A DNA stretch of 64,000 nucleotides from Nematopogon swammerdamellus (GCA_946902875.1 OX336345.1:21607395-21671394); one strand, 5' to 3'. Numbered from the stretch's first letter, positions 18,156 to 28,509 are shown. Notes: a model not told the origin generated them from the letters alone. A program made the numbers and translations.

Positions 18156-18560
18156 ACTTTTCGGTAGCGCCGAACTGTTTCCAGCGCAGCGGCCAAATTA
18201 GCACACCGCTCATTGTAGCCTGGGGCGTCACATATCATGTTTAAGGGGACCTCTGGGGATCGCATTGTAATGCTAAATACTGCTCTGTTTTCCTCTTTAC
18301 AGGCAAGCTTTCATGAAGGGTTTTCAACGTTTGTGGCAATTTTAGTAGAAAATATGCAAATAGCAATAGAATTCTTCTCTTCGTAAAGTAGTATCAATGA
18401 AACTTAATCATCACTTGGTGAACTAGGAGTCATGTCAGTCTCTTAGATCGAAAACAAATATTTACAAATCCGCTTCGACCGACACCTTCATGGTTAAACC
18501 CTACCACCTAGTTGAAGGAAAAGTCCGTGTTACATCATCAATCATCAATTCATCATCAAT
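18156..18560. other. No recognised feature
   Basis: No gene or clear repeat. A weak SINE A-like stretch lies near 18425-18520. Confidence 0.3.
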
Positions 18561-19066
18561 CAATACTAATAATAAATCTGTAAGGGATGGTCATGGAGTA
18601 AGTGTTTTTTTTTATGGAAGCTGACACGGTTGGCTACATCACCTACAACATCCGTGATGTCAGCCCATAACACCGGGTGAACTAAGTGCCATGTCAGTGC
18701 TTCCCTTCGATCGTTACTTTACTACGTTAAGTTACTTTGTTTTATGAGATATTGCGTTTGTAGACTCTATGTATGATAATAAAACTAATCTGACGATTTT
18801 TAGAAATATGTTCTGTATGTATGTATATATGTTCCTACATAACTCTTAAACCGATCAACCGAATTCGATGAAACTTGCACAAGCACATTTGCTATACGGG
18901 ACACAGGATAGGCTAAATAAAATGTTGGTCTTGTTACGCTAAGGGATGTGGCTCTCATACAAACCGAATTGTTTCGCGCGCCGAAATAAAGGTACGCTAG
19001 CGGGCTTACTTACTTTTTCCTTTTTAAATACGAATTTCACGCGAGCGAAGCCGCGGGCAAGAGCTA
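18561..19066 (+). mobile_element. Helitron-like element (family I), SINE inside
   Basis: Starts near ctaataataaatctgtaagg and ends with cacgcgagcgaagccgcggg followed by caagagCTAG and T, the CTAG-T terminus of Helitrons. Partial copies lie at 26690, 28147 and 51955. A SINE A tail (18606-18714) interrupts it. No Rep/helicase coding. Confidence 0.6.
18606..18714 (-). mobile_element. SINE A tail nested in Helitron-like repeat
   Basis: ttttatggaagctgacacgg to gtgcttcccttcgatcg. It interrupts the ggtcatggagtaagt...ttactttgttttatg sequence, which is continuous at 28160-28190. Confidence 0.75.
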
Positions 19067-19380
19067 GTAAACAATAAACGATTCTGTTCAACGGAAACAA
19101 AACATTGTCTGCGTGCTTGAAAAAAACATCGTGTTCCCACTCCGGCGAACTAAAACTCCGCATAAATAATGCCCTATTGTAACAAACGGCTCGAAACGGC
19201 GCCCCACTGCATGAAATATCGGATGAAATTTCGAGAGAAAAAAGAGACAAAAAGTGGCAACACTGGCGCTTGCATTCGGCGGTTGGCTCGGCGCAGTGTG
19301 GTGTGGCGCATGGCGCGACAGCTTCGCGCGTCTCGCTGTGGCGTTGGCTGAGCGCCAATGCAGGCAGACAACACTGGCGC

Positions 19381-19700
19381 CTAGAACGATAAAAAAGGTA
19401 TGGACCCCGAACCCTATCCTCGCCAGCGTAACACGATATCAGTAAAAGCATACTTGTTTCATTGGACGGTCGTTGATTGGCCCGTCAGTCTGTCATCGGC
19501 CGCGTTCGCAAAAACCTGTTTAAAATGCCCGCACGCTCTGTGTGTACGTGTAAAAACACTACAGGCAAGTTTAGTGTGCACAATAGTGGAATATCTTATC
19601 ATCGGTTCGGTAAGTACACTCCGCTCCCCGCAACTTGGCGACGCTAGTTCTCATACAAGCATTTGACAGTCCGGCGTCCATACCTTTTTTATCGTTCTAG
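19381..19700 (+). mobile_element. DNA transposon relic with THAP-like exon
   Basis: Terminal inverted repeats of about 29 bp: ctagaacgataaaaaaggta then tggac at the left (19381-19409), and the inverse ending ttttttatcgttctag at 19672-19700, with one mismatch seen. Only about 260 bp lie between. Inside is a short frame resembling the start of a THAP zinc-finger domain, ending at a strong splice donor. P-family transposases carry such an N-terminal domain, so this may be an internally deleted P-like element. Target duplication not resolved; the ends may extend outward, since cactg occurs just outside on both sides. Confidence 0.55.
19525..19609 (+). pseudogene. Possible THAP-domain first exon
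   Basis: Begins with ATG and encodes MPARSVCTCKNTTGKFSVHN then SGISYHRF, followed exactly by GTAAGT. The CKN...GIS(Y/F)HRF arrangement is typical of the start of THAP domains. The first zinc cysteine pair here is C-x-C instead of C-x(2-4)-C, so it is either mutated or not a THAP domain. No downstream exon with the second Cys/His pair was found within the inverted repeats. Confidence 0.4.
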
Positions 19701-19902
19701 ACAGTGCGCTAGCGACGCGCGGAGCGGCACGCGTTGTCTCGCCGCGGTTTGCTTATGAATACTCTATGATCGCTAGCGAGATAAATTCACCGGCAAAACC
19801 GCGATGAATAGTCGAAAGGGCGCTAAATTTAACTACGTTGTGTGTTCCCTCCGATATTCATTTATGGCGTCGGCAAAGCAAAACACGGCCGGCGTAATAT
19901 TT
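19701..19902. other. No recognised feature
   Basis: GC-rich then mixed sequence. No gene seen. Confidence 0.3.
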
Positions 19903-20215
19903 CTGCTGCTAGGTGCATAGGTAGGTATAACCTGGTTATAACCTGCTGCTAGGTGCATTGGTAGGTATAACCTGGTTATAACCTGCTGCTAGCGGATAGG
20001 TAGGTATAATCTGGTTATAACCTGCTGCTAGAGGATAGGTAGGTATAATCTGGTTATAACCTGCTGCTAGCGGATAGGTAGGTATAATCTGGTTATAACC
20101 TGCTGCTAGGTGCATAGGTAGGTATAATATGTTTATAACCTACTGCTAGGTGCATAGGTAGTTATAACCAGGTTATAACCAGCTACTGGCGCATAGGTAG
20201 ATAAAACCTAGTTAT
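19903..20215 (+). repeat. 40-bp tandem array with palindromic core
   Basis: Eight units of 39-40 bp starting ctgctgctag at 19903, 19943, 19983, 20022, 20061, 20100, and in diverged form at 20140 and 20180. Most units include ggttataacc, a perfect 10-bp palindrome. Confidence 0.9.
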
Positions 20216-20518
20216 TTAAAGAAAGGGATTGAAAATGGCGGCGCTACTATTTGCCTCTCGCTCACACAGTATTGCAAATAGAACAGTATAGAAAATAAAA
20301 TAATTGTTCCAAGACAAAAATTTGCAAATCCAAAAATATACTTTGCAAAAAATAATTTGTATGCCGACTGTACATCTGTAAATCGCCGCCATTTTCAATC
20401 AATTTCTTTAAATAACCGGGGTATACATTAAAGTATTCTCCTTTCCATTCAGAAAATATTAATAATGATGTGATCAAGTAATAATTTTATTTAAGTCATC
20501 CTATTCAATCATAAACGC
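20216..20518. other. No recognised gene; short inverted pair
   Basis: aaagaaagggattgaaaatg at about 20218 is echoed inverted by ccattttcaatcaatttctt at about 20390, giving a loose 170-bp inverted structure. Confidence 0.4.
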
Positions 20519-20786
20519 GTGCCGGCTACACTGAACTGGACGGAAAACACGAACGGTTTACATAGCCGTTTCAACCGACCTTTAATTCAGTGCTATGGTG
20601 CCCAAACCCGACCAACTAGTAATGTAAGAAGGGAAGGTGTGTTTAGTGTTTTACGTGTAATCCGCTCAGCCTCCAACGGTCGAGCGGTCACCCATCCAAG
20701 TGCTGACAGCCCCCAGGTGTGCTTATGATCACGACCGACATTCGACCAGCCGCACCAATGAGCTACCGAGGCTGACATCGTGATGG
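20519..20786 (-). mobile_element. SINE A with head, tail truncated
   Basis: Minus-strand copy from the tRNA-like head (complement cagcctcggtagctcattgg at the right edge) through the 5S-like stretch to the start of the body. The A-tail end is missing. Confidence 0.75.
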
Positions 20787-21058
20787 ATGATCCATGTTTA
20801 CTTGAAGGCCTTTGCAATCCCGAAAGTCCTTGCTGAAGATATCTGTTTTTATGGACCCATTTTTTCCTGAATCCTCTTCACCACGAATATAAAAGTATCC
20901 CTTAAAGAAAATTGGTTGTCTGTAAAGTCGGTTTACGGACGATAGTTTTACGTGATGACGTCATAAAGTATATAAAGTGCGAAGTCAGATACAAAATCAG
21001 TTTATAATAGGTACTTTATCGTGCTTAGAAGTTTAATTCTTAAATCGCAAATGTGAGT

Positions 21059-21231
21059 AGGTACTTTAAAAACTAATAATATTAAGAAGAAAAGCTGTCA
21101 GACTGACAAGGGGTAAATTTTTTTTCTGAAAATTAAAAAAAAATGAAAATTGTTTAATTTTCAGAAAAAAAATTTACCCCTTGTCAGTCTGACAGCTTTT
21201 CTTCTTAATATTATTAGTTTTTAAAGTACCT
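21059..21231. repeat. Perfect inverted repeat, 77-bp arms
   Basis: Left arm 21059-21135 and right arm 21155-21231 are perfectly complementary by eye, including matched runs of eight T and eight A. The loop is 19 bp. Landmark: agctgtcagactgacaaggg left, cccttgtcagtctgacagct right. Confidence 0.9.
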
Positions 21232-21795
21232 TATTTAGTTTTTATAAAACCGGTTACCGACAGCCTCGGCAGAGGATTACCGGCGACACCGCCTCAGCGC
21301 CTCACCACCCCGCTGTGTCAGAGGAGGGACAAGTGACGTCGCGCGTCCCAGTCAACACGCCTCGCCCTCCTCGCGGTGTGGCCGGATCCAGTGACAAGAC
21401 CTGCTGCTTCTTTCGCAACCAGCGCACCCAATCCACAACGGTTCGCTGATCCATCGCCCGCGTCTGCCGGTGAGGATGACGAACCAGGGACACGCCCCGC
21501 CACACCAGCTACGACGGGACGAAGTCCGCCGCCACCGGTTAGCTTGGGGCTATCGCGGCCCTGTGTCGTGCTTGCAGCCTCCGCTACCGGTGCAGCGCCG
21601 TGCGCAACAGTGACGCACGCAAGACGGCCAACAAAGATAGAAGAGCTGTGTGACGTCGCCCCGCAGTCCGACGGATACGGAGCTCTCCGGGATGGGGGTG
21701 GTGGTGGCCTACGTGTCTAGTACCACCACCTATCGCTCGTAGCTTGTCTCGCGTCGTCCCGGAGAGCTCCGTAGCCACGGCCTGCACCCACCGGC
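21232..21795. other. GC-rich, hairpin-dense region, unassigned
   Basis: Contains a 114-codon plus frame (21376-21720) rich in Pro/Ala that I cannot assign. An inverted pair lies at 21677-21693 (acggagctctccgggat) and 21758-21775. Possibly a piece of an element, but no family is recognised. Confidence 0.3.
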
Positions 21796-21849
21796 GCGGG
21801 AGGCAGGCCTCCAAGCACGCCGCGGCGTGCTTGGAGGCCTGCCTCCCGC
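21796..21849. repeat. 54-bp perfect palindrome
   Basis: Two 27-bp arms meet with no spacer at 21822/21823 (centre cacgccgcggcgtg). GC-rich, with aggcct inside each arm. Confidence 0.92.
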
Positions 21850-22009
21850 CGCCGGCGGATATTTACCGTTTTTATTTAGATTTCTATTAATTTTGTGTAT
21901 TTTTATAAGTTTTTGCAGAATATAAAATATGTAAAATTAATTTAAGTACATGATAAAAATGTGAAAATAAAGATTAATTATCAATATAAACTTTTAATTT
22001 ACGCCATCT

Positions 22010-22410
22010 ACCTATCAAAGCACATACTACAACGTTGCAACACCTTCAAGTAAACTACCGCTGAAGTATTTCATTTACTATATTGACGCTAGATGTCGCT
22101 CCAAAAGACTCAACGCCATGAAATATTCACCTACTGGTGACCGAATTTCGCTTCACTGGTACATGACCGATTAGCCGGATGGTTTAAGACGTCTCGTCGG
22201 TCGCAATATATAGGTGGCAGGGACCGCGGGTTCGAGGCTCGCAAAAGACGGACAAATATATTTTGTATTTCATACTATTGCATATGCCTCTCTATCGCTT
22301 GTTACGCGCTCTCGCTTGCACACACAGGTTTAGATGGAACGTGACACTTTTTCGTGAGTGCAGCCAGTGTTCATCAATTTATAAGACGTGACGTCATCAC
22401 GTCAAAAACG
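22010..22410 (+). repeat. Dispersed repeat H, possible tRNA-like SINE
   Basis: A related copy lies at 34556-34945: both share tgacgctagatgtcgctcca, gcagggaccgcgggttcgag, tatgcctctctatcgc and gtgttcatcaatttataaga. An A-box-like tagccggatgg (22172-22182) and B-box-like ggttcgaggct (22229-22239) are suitably spaced, suggesting a Pol III-derived element. Confidence 0.55.
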
Positions 22411-22802
22411 ATCCTCTCTCGTGGCTGACATTTTCCTTCAAATAAATTCGCTGCTAAAAGGCAAACGTTTAACGAATTAATTTACAAAATGGCCCACTCG
22501 CACCTTCACATTTGGCTCGCATATCGCATTAATTCCTCTGTGGCGCTCGACGCTGAAGGGAGACAGGGGAGCCCGATGCTGACGCCCGCCGTGACACAGA
22601 CGTGGAGTGACGCGGCTGACAGCCGTGACGTCACGTGTCCCGCTGACGTGTCGGCGGGTCGCGCGCGCCGCGGCCATTTTGATTCAATCTACGTACAAGC
22701 CGCCGTACAGTTTGCCGCACAGCTCACTTCACATCTACAAAGTTTCTTGACGCCAAAGTAGGTGTCTTATCATCATAGAATAGAATAGAATAGAATAGTC
22801 AG
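22411..22802. other. No recognised gene; (GAATA)n at right end
   Basis: A short frame at 22489-22761 has no recognisable domain. A tagaa/gaata tandem run lies at 22776-22798. Confidence 0.3.
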
Positions 22803-23026
22803 TCAGTCAGTCAGCGTGTAAGCGTCCACTGCTGGACATACGCCTCTCCAATTTTCCTCCAGTTCTCCCGGCCTTCAGCGGTACGGAACCACTGCTTTCC
22901 GCCGACGCACTTGATGTTGTCGTCCCACCTGGCGGGTGGTCTTCCCACACTCCTTTTTCCTGTCCACGGCCGCCAGTTTAGAACACGGTTACTCCAACGG
23001 TCGTCGTCTCTTCGGCTGACTTGAAT
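22803..23026 (-). pseudogene. LINE ORF2 C-terminal fragment (RTE/R1-like)
   Basis: The minus frame encodes KRSVGRPPARWDDNI, then GRENWRKIGEAYVQQWT. The GRPxxRWxD...W..LGEAYVQQWT pattern is typical of the very end of LINE ORF2 proteins. gaatagaatagaata runs flank it on both sides. Confidence 0.65.
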
Positions 23027-23035
23027 AGAATAGAA

Positions 23036-23290
23036 TATGCAGTAAGTAACTGATGGCGAGCCCAAAGGCCGAGCTGCGATCGTGAAGACTATAAACCTTC
23101 TAGAAGAAAGTAAGTAACAAAGGGTGAGGCCGAAGGCGAAGCTGCGTTCAGGAAGACCATAAGCCTTCTCGAAGAAAGTAAGTAACAAAGGGCGAGGCCA
23201 AAGGTCGAGCTGCGTTTAGGAAGAGGAAAAACCTTCTCGATGAAAGTAAGTAACGAAGTAACGAAAGAACGTAACTAAGGGCTAGGCCAC
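23036..23290 (+). repeat. Satellite E array
   Basis: Three to four units of gcgaggccgaaggc-type sequence with aagtaagtaacaaagggcga spacers. Confidence 0.75.
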
Positions 23291-24199
23291 TGTCACCCCA
23301 AATCTGATGTAGACGTCTGGATTTTGTGACCGGAAGGTTGGTATCTCTGGACATCTATAAACAAAACGTAAATCAATAAACGATAGTAAAAGAGTGTCAC
23401 CCCAAATCTCCAACCCCTTTAAATGTGAAATCCAAAAACCATGAAACACGTCATTATTTATTTATGATGATTAGCCATAATTATGATTTTCAAGTTCCTA
23501 CCTATAAAAAAACCGATACTTATGCATATACAAACTTTCACCCCCCATTTCAAAATTTCAGGTTTCTAGACTTAGTAGTTTTAGATAGAGATTAAATTAT
23601 ACTCCCTTCTCCTCTCCCCGCGGACATCTCCCTCCCTACCTCAACCCCCGTCTTCAAAGCCACCGACCGACCGACCGTGTAACGTACTATATATATGTAA
23701 TGTTCTTATAACTCGAAAACCACTTTATCGATTTACATACGGTTTTCACTGTTACATTTCGTTTCTTCTCAGGATGATTTTAATCTATCAATCACAACGC
23801 TACGTTATCGTTGGCTTGAGCTGTGACCAAAATGTCACGCGAAAAATTAAAATTTTGGCTGATCAGACATTTAACTTTATCTCCAAATTTATGTCATTTT
23901 GAGGAAAATGAATAGTTTTGTGAAAAACTACATTAGAGTACCCATATTGCTTTTTTTTTCAGAATTTTCAAACAACCCTTAATAGGTCTAAGTTCGGCGA
24001 CAAAAGTGCAGTTTTTTGTCAACTTTTGAACGAAATATTTGTTAAAGTAAACTTATTGTTTATAGCAAAGTTATATATTTTTGAAATTGACTTAACAATA
24101 CCTGTAGAATGACATGACATTTGATTTATTTAAAAAAACAAAAAATATTTTTGGTTTACTTTTGGGGTACCCTGTTCTTTCCACAGGACTATTAGACAA
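23291..24199. other. AT-rich repeats, not assigned
   Basis: gtcaccccaaatct occurs twice (about 23291 and 23396). The block 23700-23850 (aaaccactttatcgatttac, tttcactgttac, aatgtcacgcga) resembles the Helitron-like piece at 58603-58738. No gene. Confidence 0.35.
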
Positions 24200-24392
24200 A
24201 CTTATCTATAATATATCTAGCGGCAAAAAATACACGTAATTAGGTGTCAGTTTCATCGAAATCGGTGCAGTAGGTCCGGAGATATCTGCGTGTGACCGAC
24301 AGACAGACAGACGGACAGACAGACAGACAGACACCAGAGCGATCCCATAAGGGTCCCTTTTTTCGCATTTTGCGACGGGACCCTAAGAAGAT
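24200..24392 (+). repeat. Repeat with (GACA)n and gggaccctaa end
   Basis: gtgaccgacagacagacaga run followed by gcattttgcgacgggaccct. Resembles the 3' part at 56750-56920. Confidence 0.4.
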
Positions 24393-24814
24393 GCGTGGCC
24401 CCTGTATGACCCTTTATAGATATCTGCTTAAATGTATGAAAATTACTATTGAATTATTGTGATTAATGGGCCAACTTGTTATTTTGATGTAATAAAGAAA
24501 AAACCCTTTGCGTATTATCGTTTTGAGAGGGAAACTGTGTTTGCTGGCGGAGCACATCAATCATGGAAAAAAAAGTTGCCAGCAACAAACATCATTTTGG
24601 TGATCGTAGAAATAAACCGGCGATCGACGGTATTATTCTCCGATCAGCGGAATGCGCACGGTCATGGTAAGTAAGCAAATATTCGTAGAGATGATAGTTG
24701 TGTTCAGCGGGTAGCCGCGTGTGAGGATCGATGCCCCTACGGCCCCTCTAGCCAAATCAAATGCTCTGTGCATTTGATTTTTTTAGAGAGGATCGCATGA
24801 CTCAGTGGAGACTT
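24393..24814. other. No recognised feature
   Basis: AT-rich with no supported gene or repeat. Confidence 0.3.
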
Positions 24815-24870
24815 TGCCAGCCTCGGTGGCTCAGTGTTGCGGTCGGTCGACTGTCGGTCGGATCATAGGC
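24815..24870 (+). mobile_element. SINE A head fragment
   Basis: cagcctcggtggctcagtgt then ggtcgactgtcggtcggatc. The element is cut off after the first part of the 5S-like segment. Confidence 0.65.
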
Positions 24871-24954
24871 ATGGAGGCTTAACAAAAGTAAAACTATATA
24901 ACCATGTAGGTACCACAAACGATCAGGTTCTTGGCACCACCTTTTTTTTTTATT

Positions 24955-25275
24955 TATTTGTTTTTTTTTTATGGAAACTGACACGGTTGGCTACATCACC
25001 TACAACATCCGCGATGTCAGCCCATAACACCGGGTGAACTTGGTGCCACGTCAGTGCTTCCCTTCGGTCGTGCCGGCTACGCTGAACTGGACGGAAAACA
25101 CAAACTATTTACATAGCCGTTTCAATCGACCTTTCATTCAGTGCGGTGGTACCAACCCGGGCGGGTTAAACCCTACCACCTAGTAATATATAAGAAGGGG
25201 CCATATCCCTTAGTCGCCTTTTACGACATACACGGGGTGAAATGCAGTGGGGCTATTCTTTTAAAGTACCGGGCC
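24955..25275 (-). mobile_element. SINE C, full length
   Basis: From a T-run and tatggaaactgacacggttg to the C head (complement gtgtgggcccggtactttaa). With the plus copy at 25525 it forms an inverted pair around a 250-bp AT-rich spacer. Confidence 0.8.
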
Positions 25276-25524
25276 CACACGGTACAGCTATGCTTAGAAT
25301 TAGAATGAAAACGTATTTGACTAATAAATGATATGTATTCACTAAAGGAATACCTAGAAACGACAATCACCTAATGGTATAGATATATATTTTACATTGT
25401 GTATCGCATTTTGTTTACTTTTTAATATTAGGCACCTATTTACAATTGTTAAATTTTTTACATATTAACCACTAATATTTAATGAATAATGAATGAATGA
25501 AATGATTTAAATGAACATTCGTAT

Positions 25525-25850
25525 CGTGTGGGGCCGCTACTTTAAAAGAATAGCCCCACTGCATCTCTCCCCGTGTATGTCGTAAAAGGCGACTCAGGGA
25601 TATGACTCCCTTCTTACATCATTAGGTGGTAGGGTTTAGCCCGCCCGGGTTGGTACCACCGCACTGAATGAAAGGTCGGTCGAAACGGCTATGTAAATAG
25701 TTCGTGTTTTCCGTCCAGTTCAGTGTAGCCGGCACGAAAGAAGGGAAGCACTCACGTGGTACCAAGTTCACCCGGTCTTATGGGCTTACATCACGGATGT
25801 TGTAGGTGATGTAACCAAACGCATCAGTTCCCTTAAAAAAAAAAAAAAAG
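25525..25850 (+). mobile_element. SINE C, full length
   Basis: Head gtgtggggccgctactttaa and tgtatgtcgtaaaaggcgac, then the body and tail shared with SINE A (gaaaggtcggtcgaaacggc, cgtccagttcagtgtagccg), ending in about 15 A. Confidence 0.82.
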
Positions 25851-25884
25851 AACATGATAATGTGATTACTATTTTATTATTATA

Positions 25885-26110
25885 CGAGCCGTGCCCGCGG
25901 CTCCGCCCGCTCTCATATTTGACTTCACTGCTAACCTCATAAGCCATTTAGCGTGATAGTAAGTAGCCTATAGTTGATGGGAAGAATCAAGCTATCCGTA
26001 GAATTTTTTTTTATTAAAATCGGTTCAGTGGTTCTCGATTTATAAGCGGACGGACAGACACTCAGACAGACAGAAAGCAGACGTTGGATTTTATTATAGG
26101 TAAGGAAGGA
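25885..26110 (-). mobile_element. Helitron-like repeat (family L)
   Basis: gagccgtgcccgcggctccg to gacgttggattttattatag, closely matching 6410-6690 but with the terminal CTAG mutated. Confidence 0.55.
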
Positions 26111-26264
26111 TTAGACTGTTTTATTATTATTTTTTTCTATTGAGCTTGTATGCAATTATTTAGAACTACCGAATTGTTTATTATTTGTATCGAATCTAAT
26201 GTATATGTTGACGATTTCTACTGAGCCGTATACAAAAACTATACAAGCTGTAAACAGTAGTTTG

Positions 26265-26622
26265 TTGGCGTAGATATCTCAGCGGTGCAATCGGCCGAAT
26301 GCGGTTCGTGATCAAAGCACACCTGGGCGCGGTCGACCGTTGTTGGAGGCTCAGATTCCAGTGGTTCAGATTGCACGTAAAACTGTATGTATCTTCCCTT
26401 CTTACCTTACTAGGTGGTAGAGTTTAAGCCGCCCGGATTGGTATCACCGCACTGAATGGAAGGGCGCACGGTTTGTGTTTACAGTTCAGTGTAGCCGGCA
26501 CGACCAAAGAAAAGCACTGGCATGGCACCTAGTTACATCAAGTATGATGTACTGACATCACGGGTGTGTATGTAATATAGGTGATGCAGCCAAACGTATC
26601 AGGTTACATAAAAAATACCTAC
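26265..26622 (+). mobile_element. SINE A, full length but diverged
   Basis: tRNA-like head gtagatatctcagcggtgca, partial 5S-like part (agcacacctgggcgcggtcg), body, and gtatcaggttacataaaaaa tail. The 5S C-box segment is lost. Confidence 0.75.
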
Positions 26623-26689
26623 ATTATTTTGTTCTAGTTTTTGCTATAGTTAATTCTTTTATTTTGTTATAGTTAAAAAGAAGAAAGTA

Positions 26690-27005
26690 AGCCCGCTACC
26701 GCACCTTTATTTCGGCCCGCGGAACAATTCGGTTTGTATGAGAGCCTCATCTTAGCGTAACCGGAACTGAATTTTATTTATCCTGTGTCCCGTATAGTTA
26801 AAGTGCTTGTACTAAGTTTCATCGAATTCGGATGATCTGTTTAAGAGTTATGGAGAAACATACATACATACATACAGACAGAAAAGATTTCTAAAAATGG
26901 TCAATTTAGTTTTATTATCATACATAGAGTCTAAAAACGCAATATCTCATAAAGCAAAATAACTTACTCCATGACAAAGATTTATTATTGTATTAGTATA
27001 TTGAA
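26690..27005 (-). repeat. Repeat I with (CATA)n
   Basis: taagcccgctaccgcacctt, gtttaagagttatggagaaa, (catacata)n and aacttactccatgac. It matches the reverse complement of 18561-19066 without the terminal hairpin. Confidence 0.55.
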
Positions 27006-27493
27006 AGCAAAAATATTCGGAGCTTTATGTGTGTGGGTTCAAACGAGGGTTTAGGATCGGGGCGGCGGCGGCGGTGAAATACATTTTTAACTCGACCCAA
27101 CTTCCGCGTATCTAGGGAAGTCCGCACGTCGGAACCACCGCGATATTTAAGACTCGGAACCTTCGATAAACATTACACTCTATATGAGGAAAATTCTATG
27201 AAAATTTAATTAGTTTCACTGGCGCTCGGCCCGCAGCTCCCGGCGGCGGCGCCGGTGTCTGGAAACGAACCCCAGACTCCGGACCGTCCGCACTACGACG
27301 CCCGGAACTCACGCAACTACGCGCAGCGGATTTGATAGAGGATAATTAAAACGCTTGTCAAGTTCGGACGTTCTACACACACACAGAGGCTTTCGCAGCA
27401 ATTTTCTACTTATTCTTAGTCTTACGGTTCCGTGTCCGGTACGGGACCCTGTAACAACAAATAATAAAAATAAGAAAAAGTAAAAAATTCACC
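27006..27493. other. No recognised gene; GC-rich block
   Basis: A ggcggc run lies at 27059-27074, and there are CpG-rich stretches up to 27330. No supported exon. A fragment of repeat G may lie at 27420-27485. Confidence 0.3.
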
Positions 27494-27840
27494 GTGTGGG
27501 GCCGGTAGGTACTTAAAAAGAATAGCCCCACTGCATCTCTCCCCACGCATTTCGTAAAAGGCGACTAAGAGATAAGGACAAGATGCCGTGCTAAAGGGCG
27601 ACAGGCTCGCCAACTCTCACCTTGGCACGGTACTTCCACCGAATCATGCAACAGGTGGGTCTTCGTGCCTTTCTTGCAGCTTGATCGATTGAATCTTGTT
27701 CGAATACTTTGCGAAATGTGGTGGTCGGTGATGTCCCGTAATTTAGCAGAGTTCTTGCAGCACAACACCGATTACTCTGCTTACCCCGGTTGTCGGGCTA
27801 CAGCGTGTGTGATGTGTATGTATGTATACTTCAGAATAGT
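27494..27840 (+). mobile_element. SINE D, full length
   Basis: Head gtgtggggccggtaggtact, then gactaagagataaggacaag, accttggcacggtacttcca, cagcacaacaccgattactc and tgtcgggctacagcgtgtgt. It shares only its first 110 bp or so with SINE C. Confidence 0.75.
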
Positions 27841-28015
27841 AAGTAGTAGTGGTCATGTCGCGAAAGGTTTATTTTAAAATTATAATTTTTTTATTTACTC
27901 ATCCTTACGTTTTGGAATAATAGTCTCGACAGAGCAAAATTTTACATATTTCTCACTCTACTACTAACATTTTATACAAAAAACATGTTTTTAATCAATA
28001 CTAATAACTAATCTG

Positions 28016-28146
28016 TCAACCGTCCAGTTCAGTGTAGCCGGCACGACCGAAGGGAAGCACTGACGTATCCGGTGTTATGGGCTGGGCAGACATCACGGAT
28101 GTTGTAGGTGATGTATCCAACCGTTTCAGTTTAGATAAAAAAAAAT
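28016..28146 (+). mobile_element. SINE A tail nested in repeat I
   Basis: cgtccagttcagtgtagccg to cagtttagataaaaaaaaat, placed between aactaatctgtcaa and tctgtaagggatggtcatgg of repeat I. Confidence 0.7.
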
Positions 28147-28330
28147 CTGTAAGGGATGGTCATGGAGTAAGTTACTTTGTTTTATGTTATGAGAGATACT
28201 GCGTTTGTGACGACTATGTTGACGATTTTTAGTAATATTTTCTGTATGTGTGTATGCTCCTCCATAACTCTTAAGCCTATCATCCGAATTCTATGAAACT
28301 TAACGAACCGAATTAGTTGCAAATTTACCA
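28147..28330 (+). repeat. Repeat I 5' part
   Basis: tctgtaagggatggtcatgg, ttgacgatttttagtaatat and cctccataactcttaagcct match 18575-18870. Confidence 0.55.
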
Positions 28331-28509
28331 TACACACATCCATATGAAATTCTACACTTCTGCGAAAAATAACAGCATTTCGGAATTCATGTTTTTCTAA
28401 CGTTCGATTTCTGAATTTCGATTTTCGAACACTAGACTAAGCGCACGACTTTCCGATGCGAATAAGGAACGAGTCCGCGAAAAAAATGAGCATTCTTGAA
28501 AACGTTGTT

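Noticed and set aside
17603..18244. 213-codon protein gene
   Set aside because: Entirely within a 24/25-bp minisatellite. The peptide is only a translation of the repeat.
21376..21720. 114-codon Pro/Ala-rich frame
   Set aside because: GC-rich, no domain, no splice or start context. Probably incidental to the hairpin-dense region.
27059..27340. CpG-rich stretch as a promoter or exon
   Set aside because: No start, splice pair or coding frame that I can support. Insect genes seldom rely on CpG islands.
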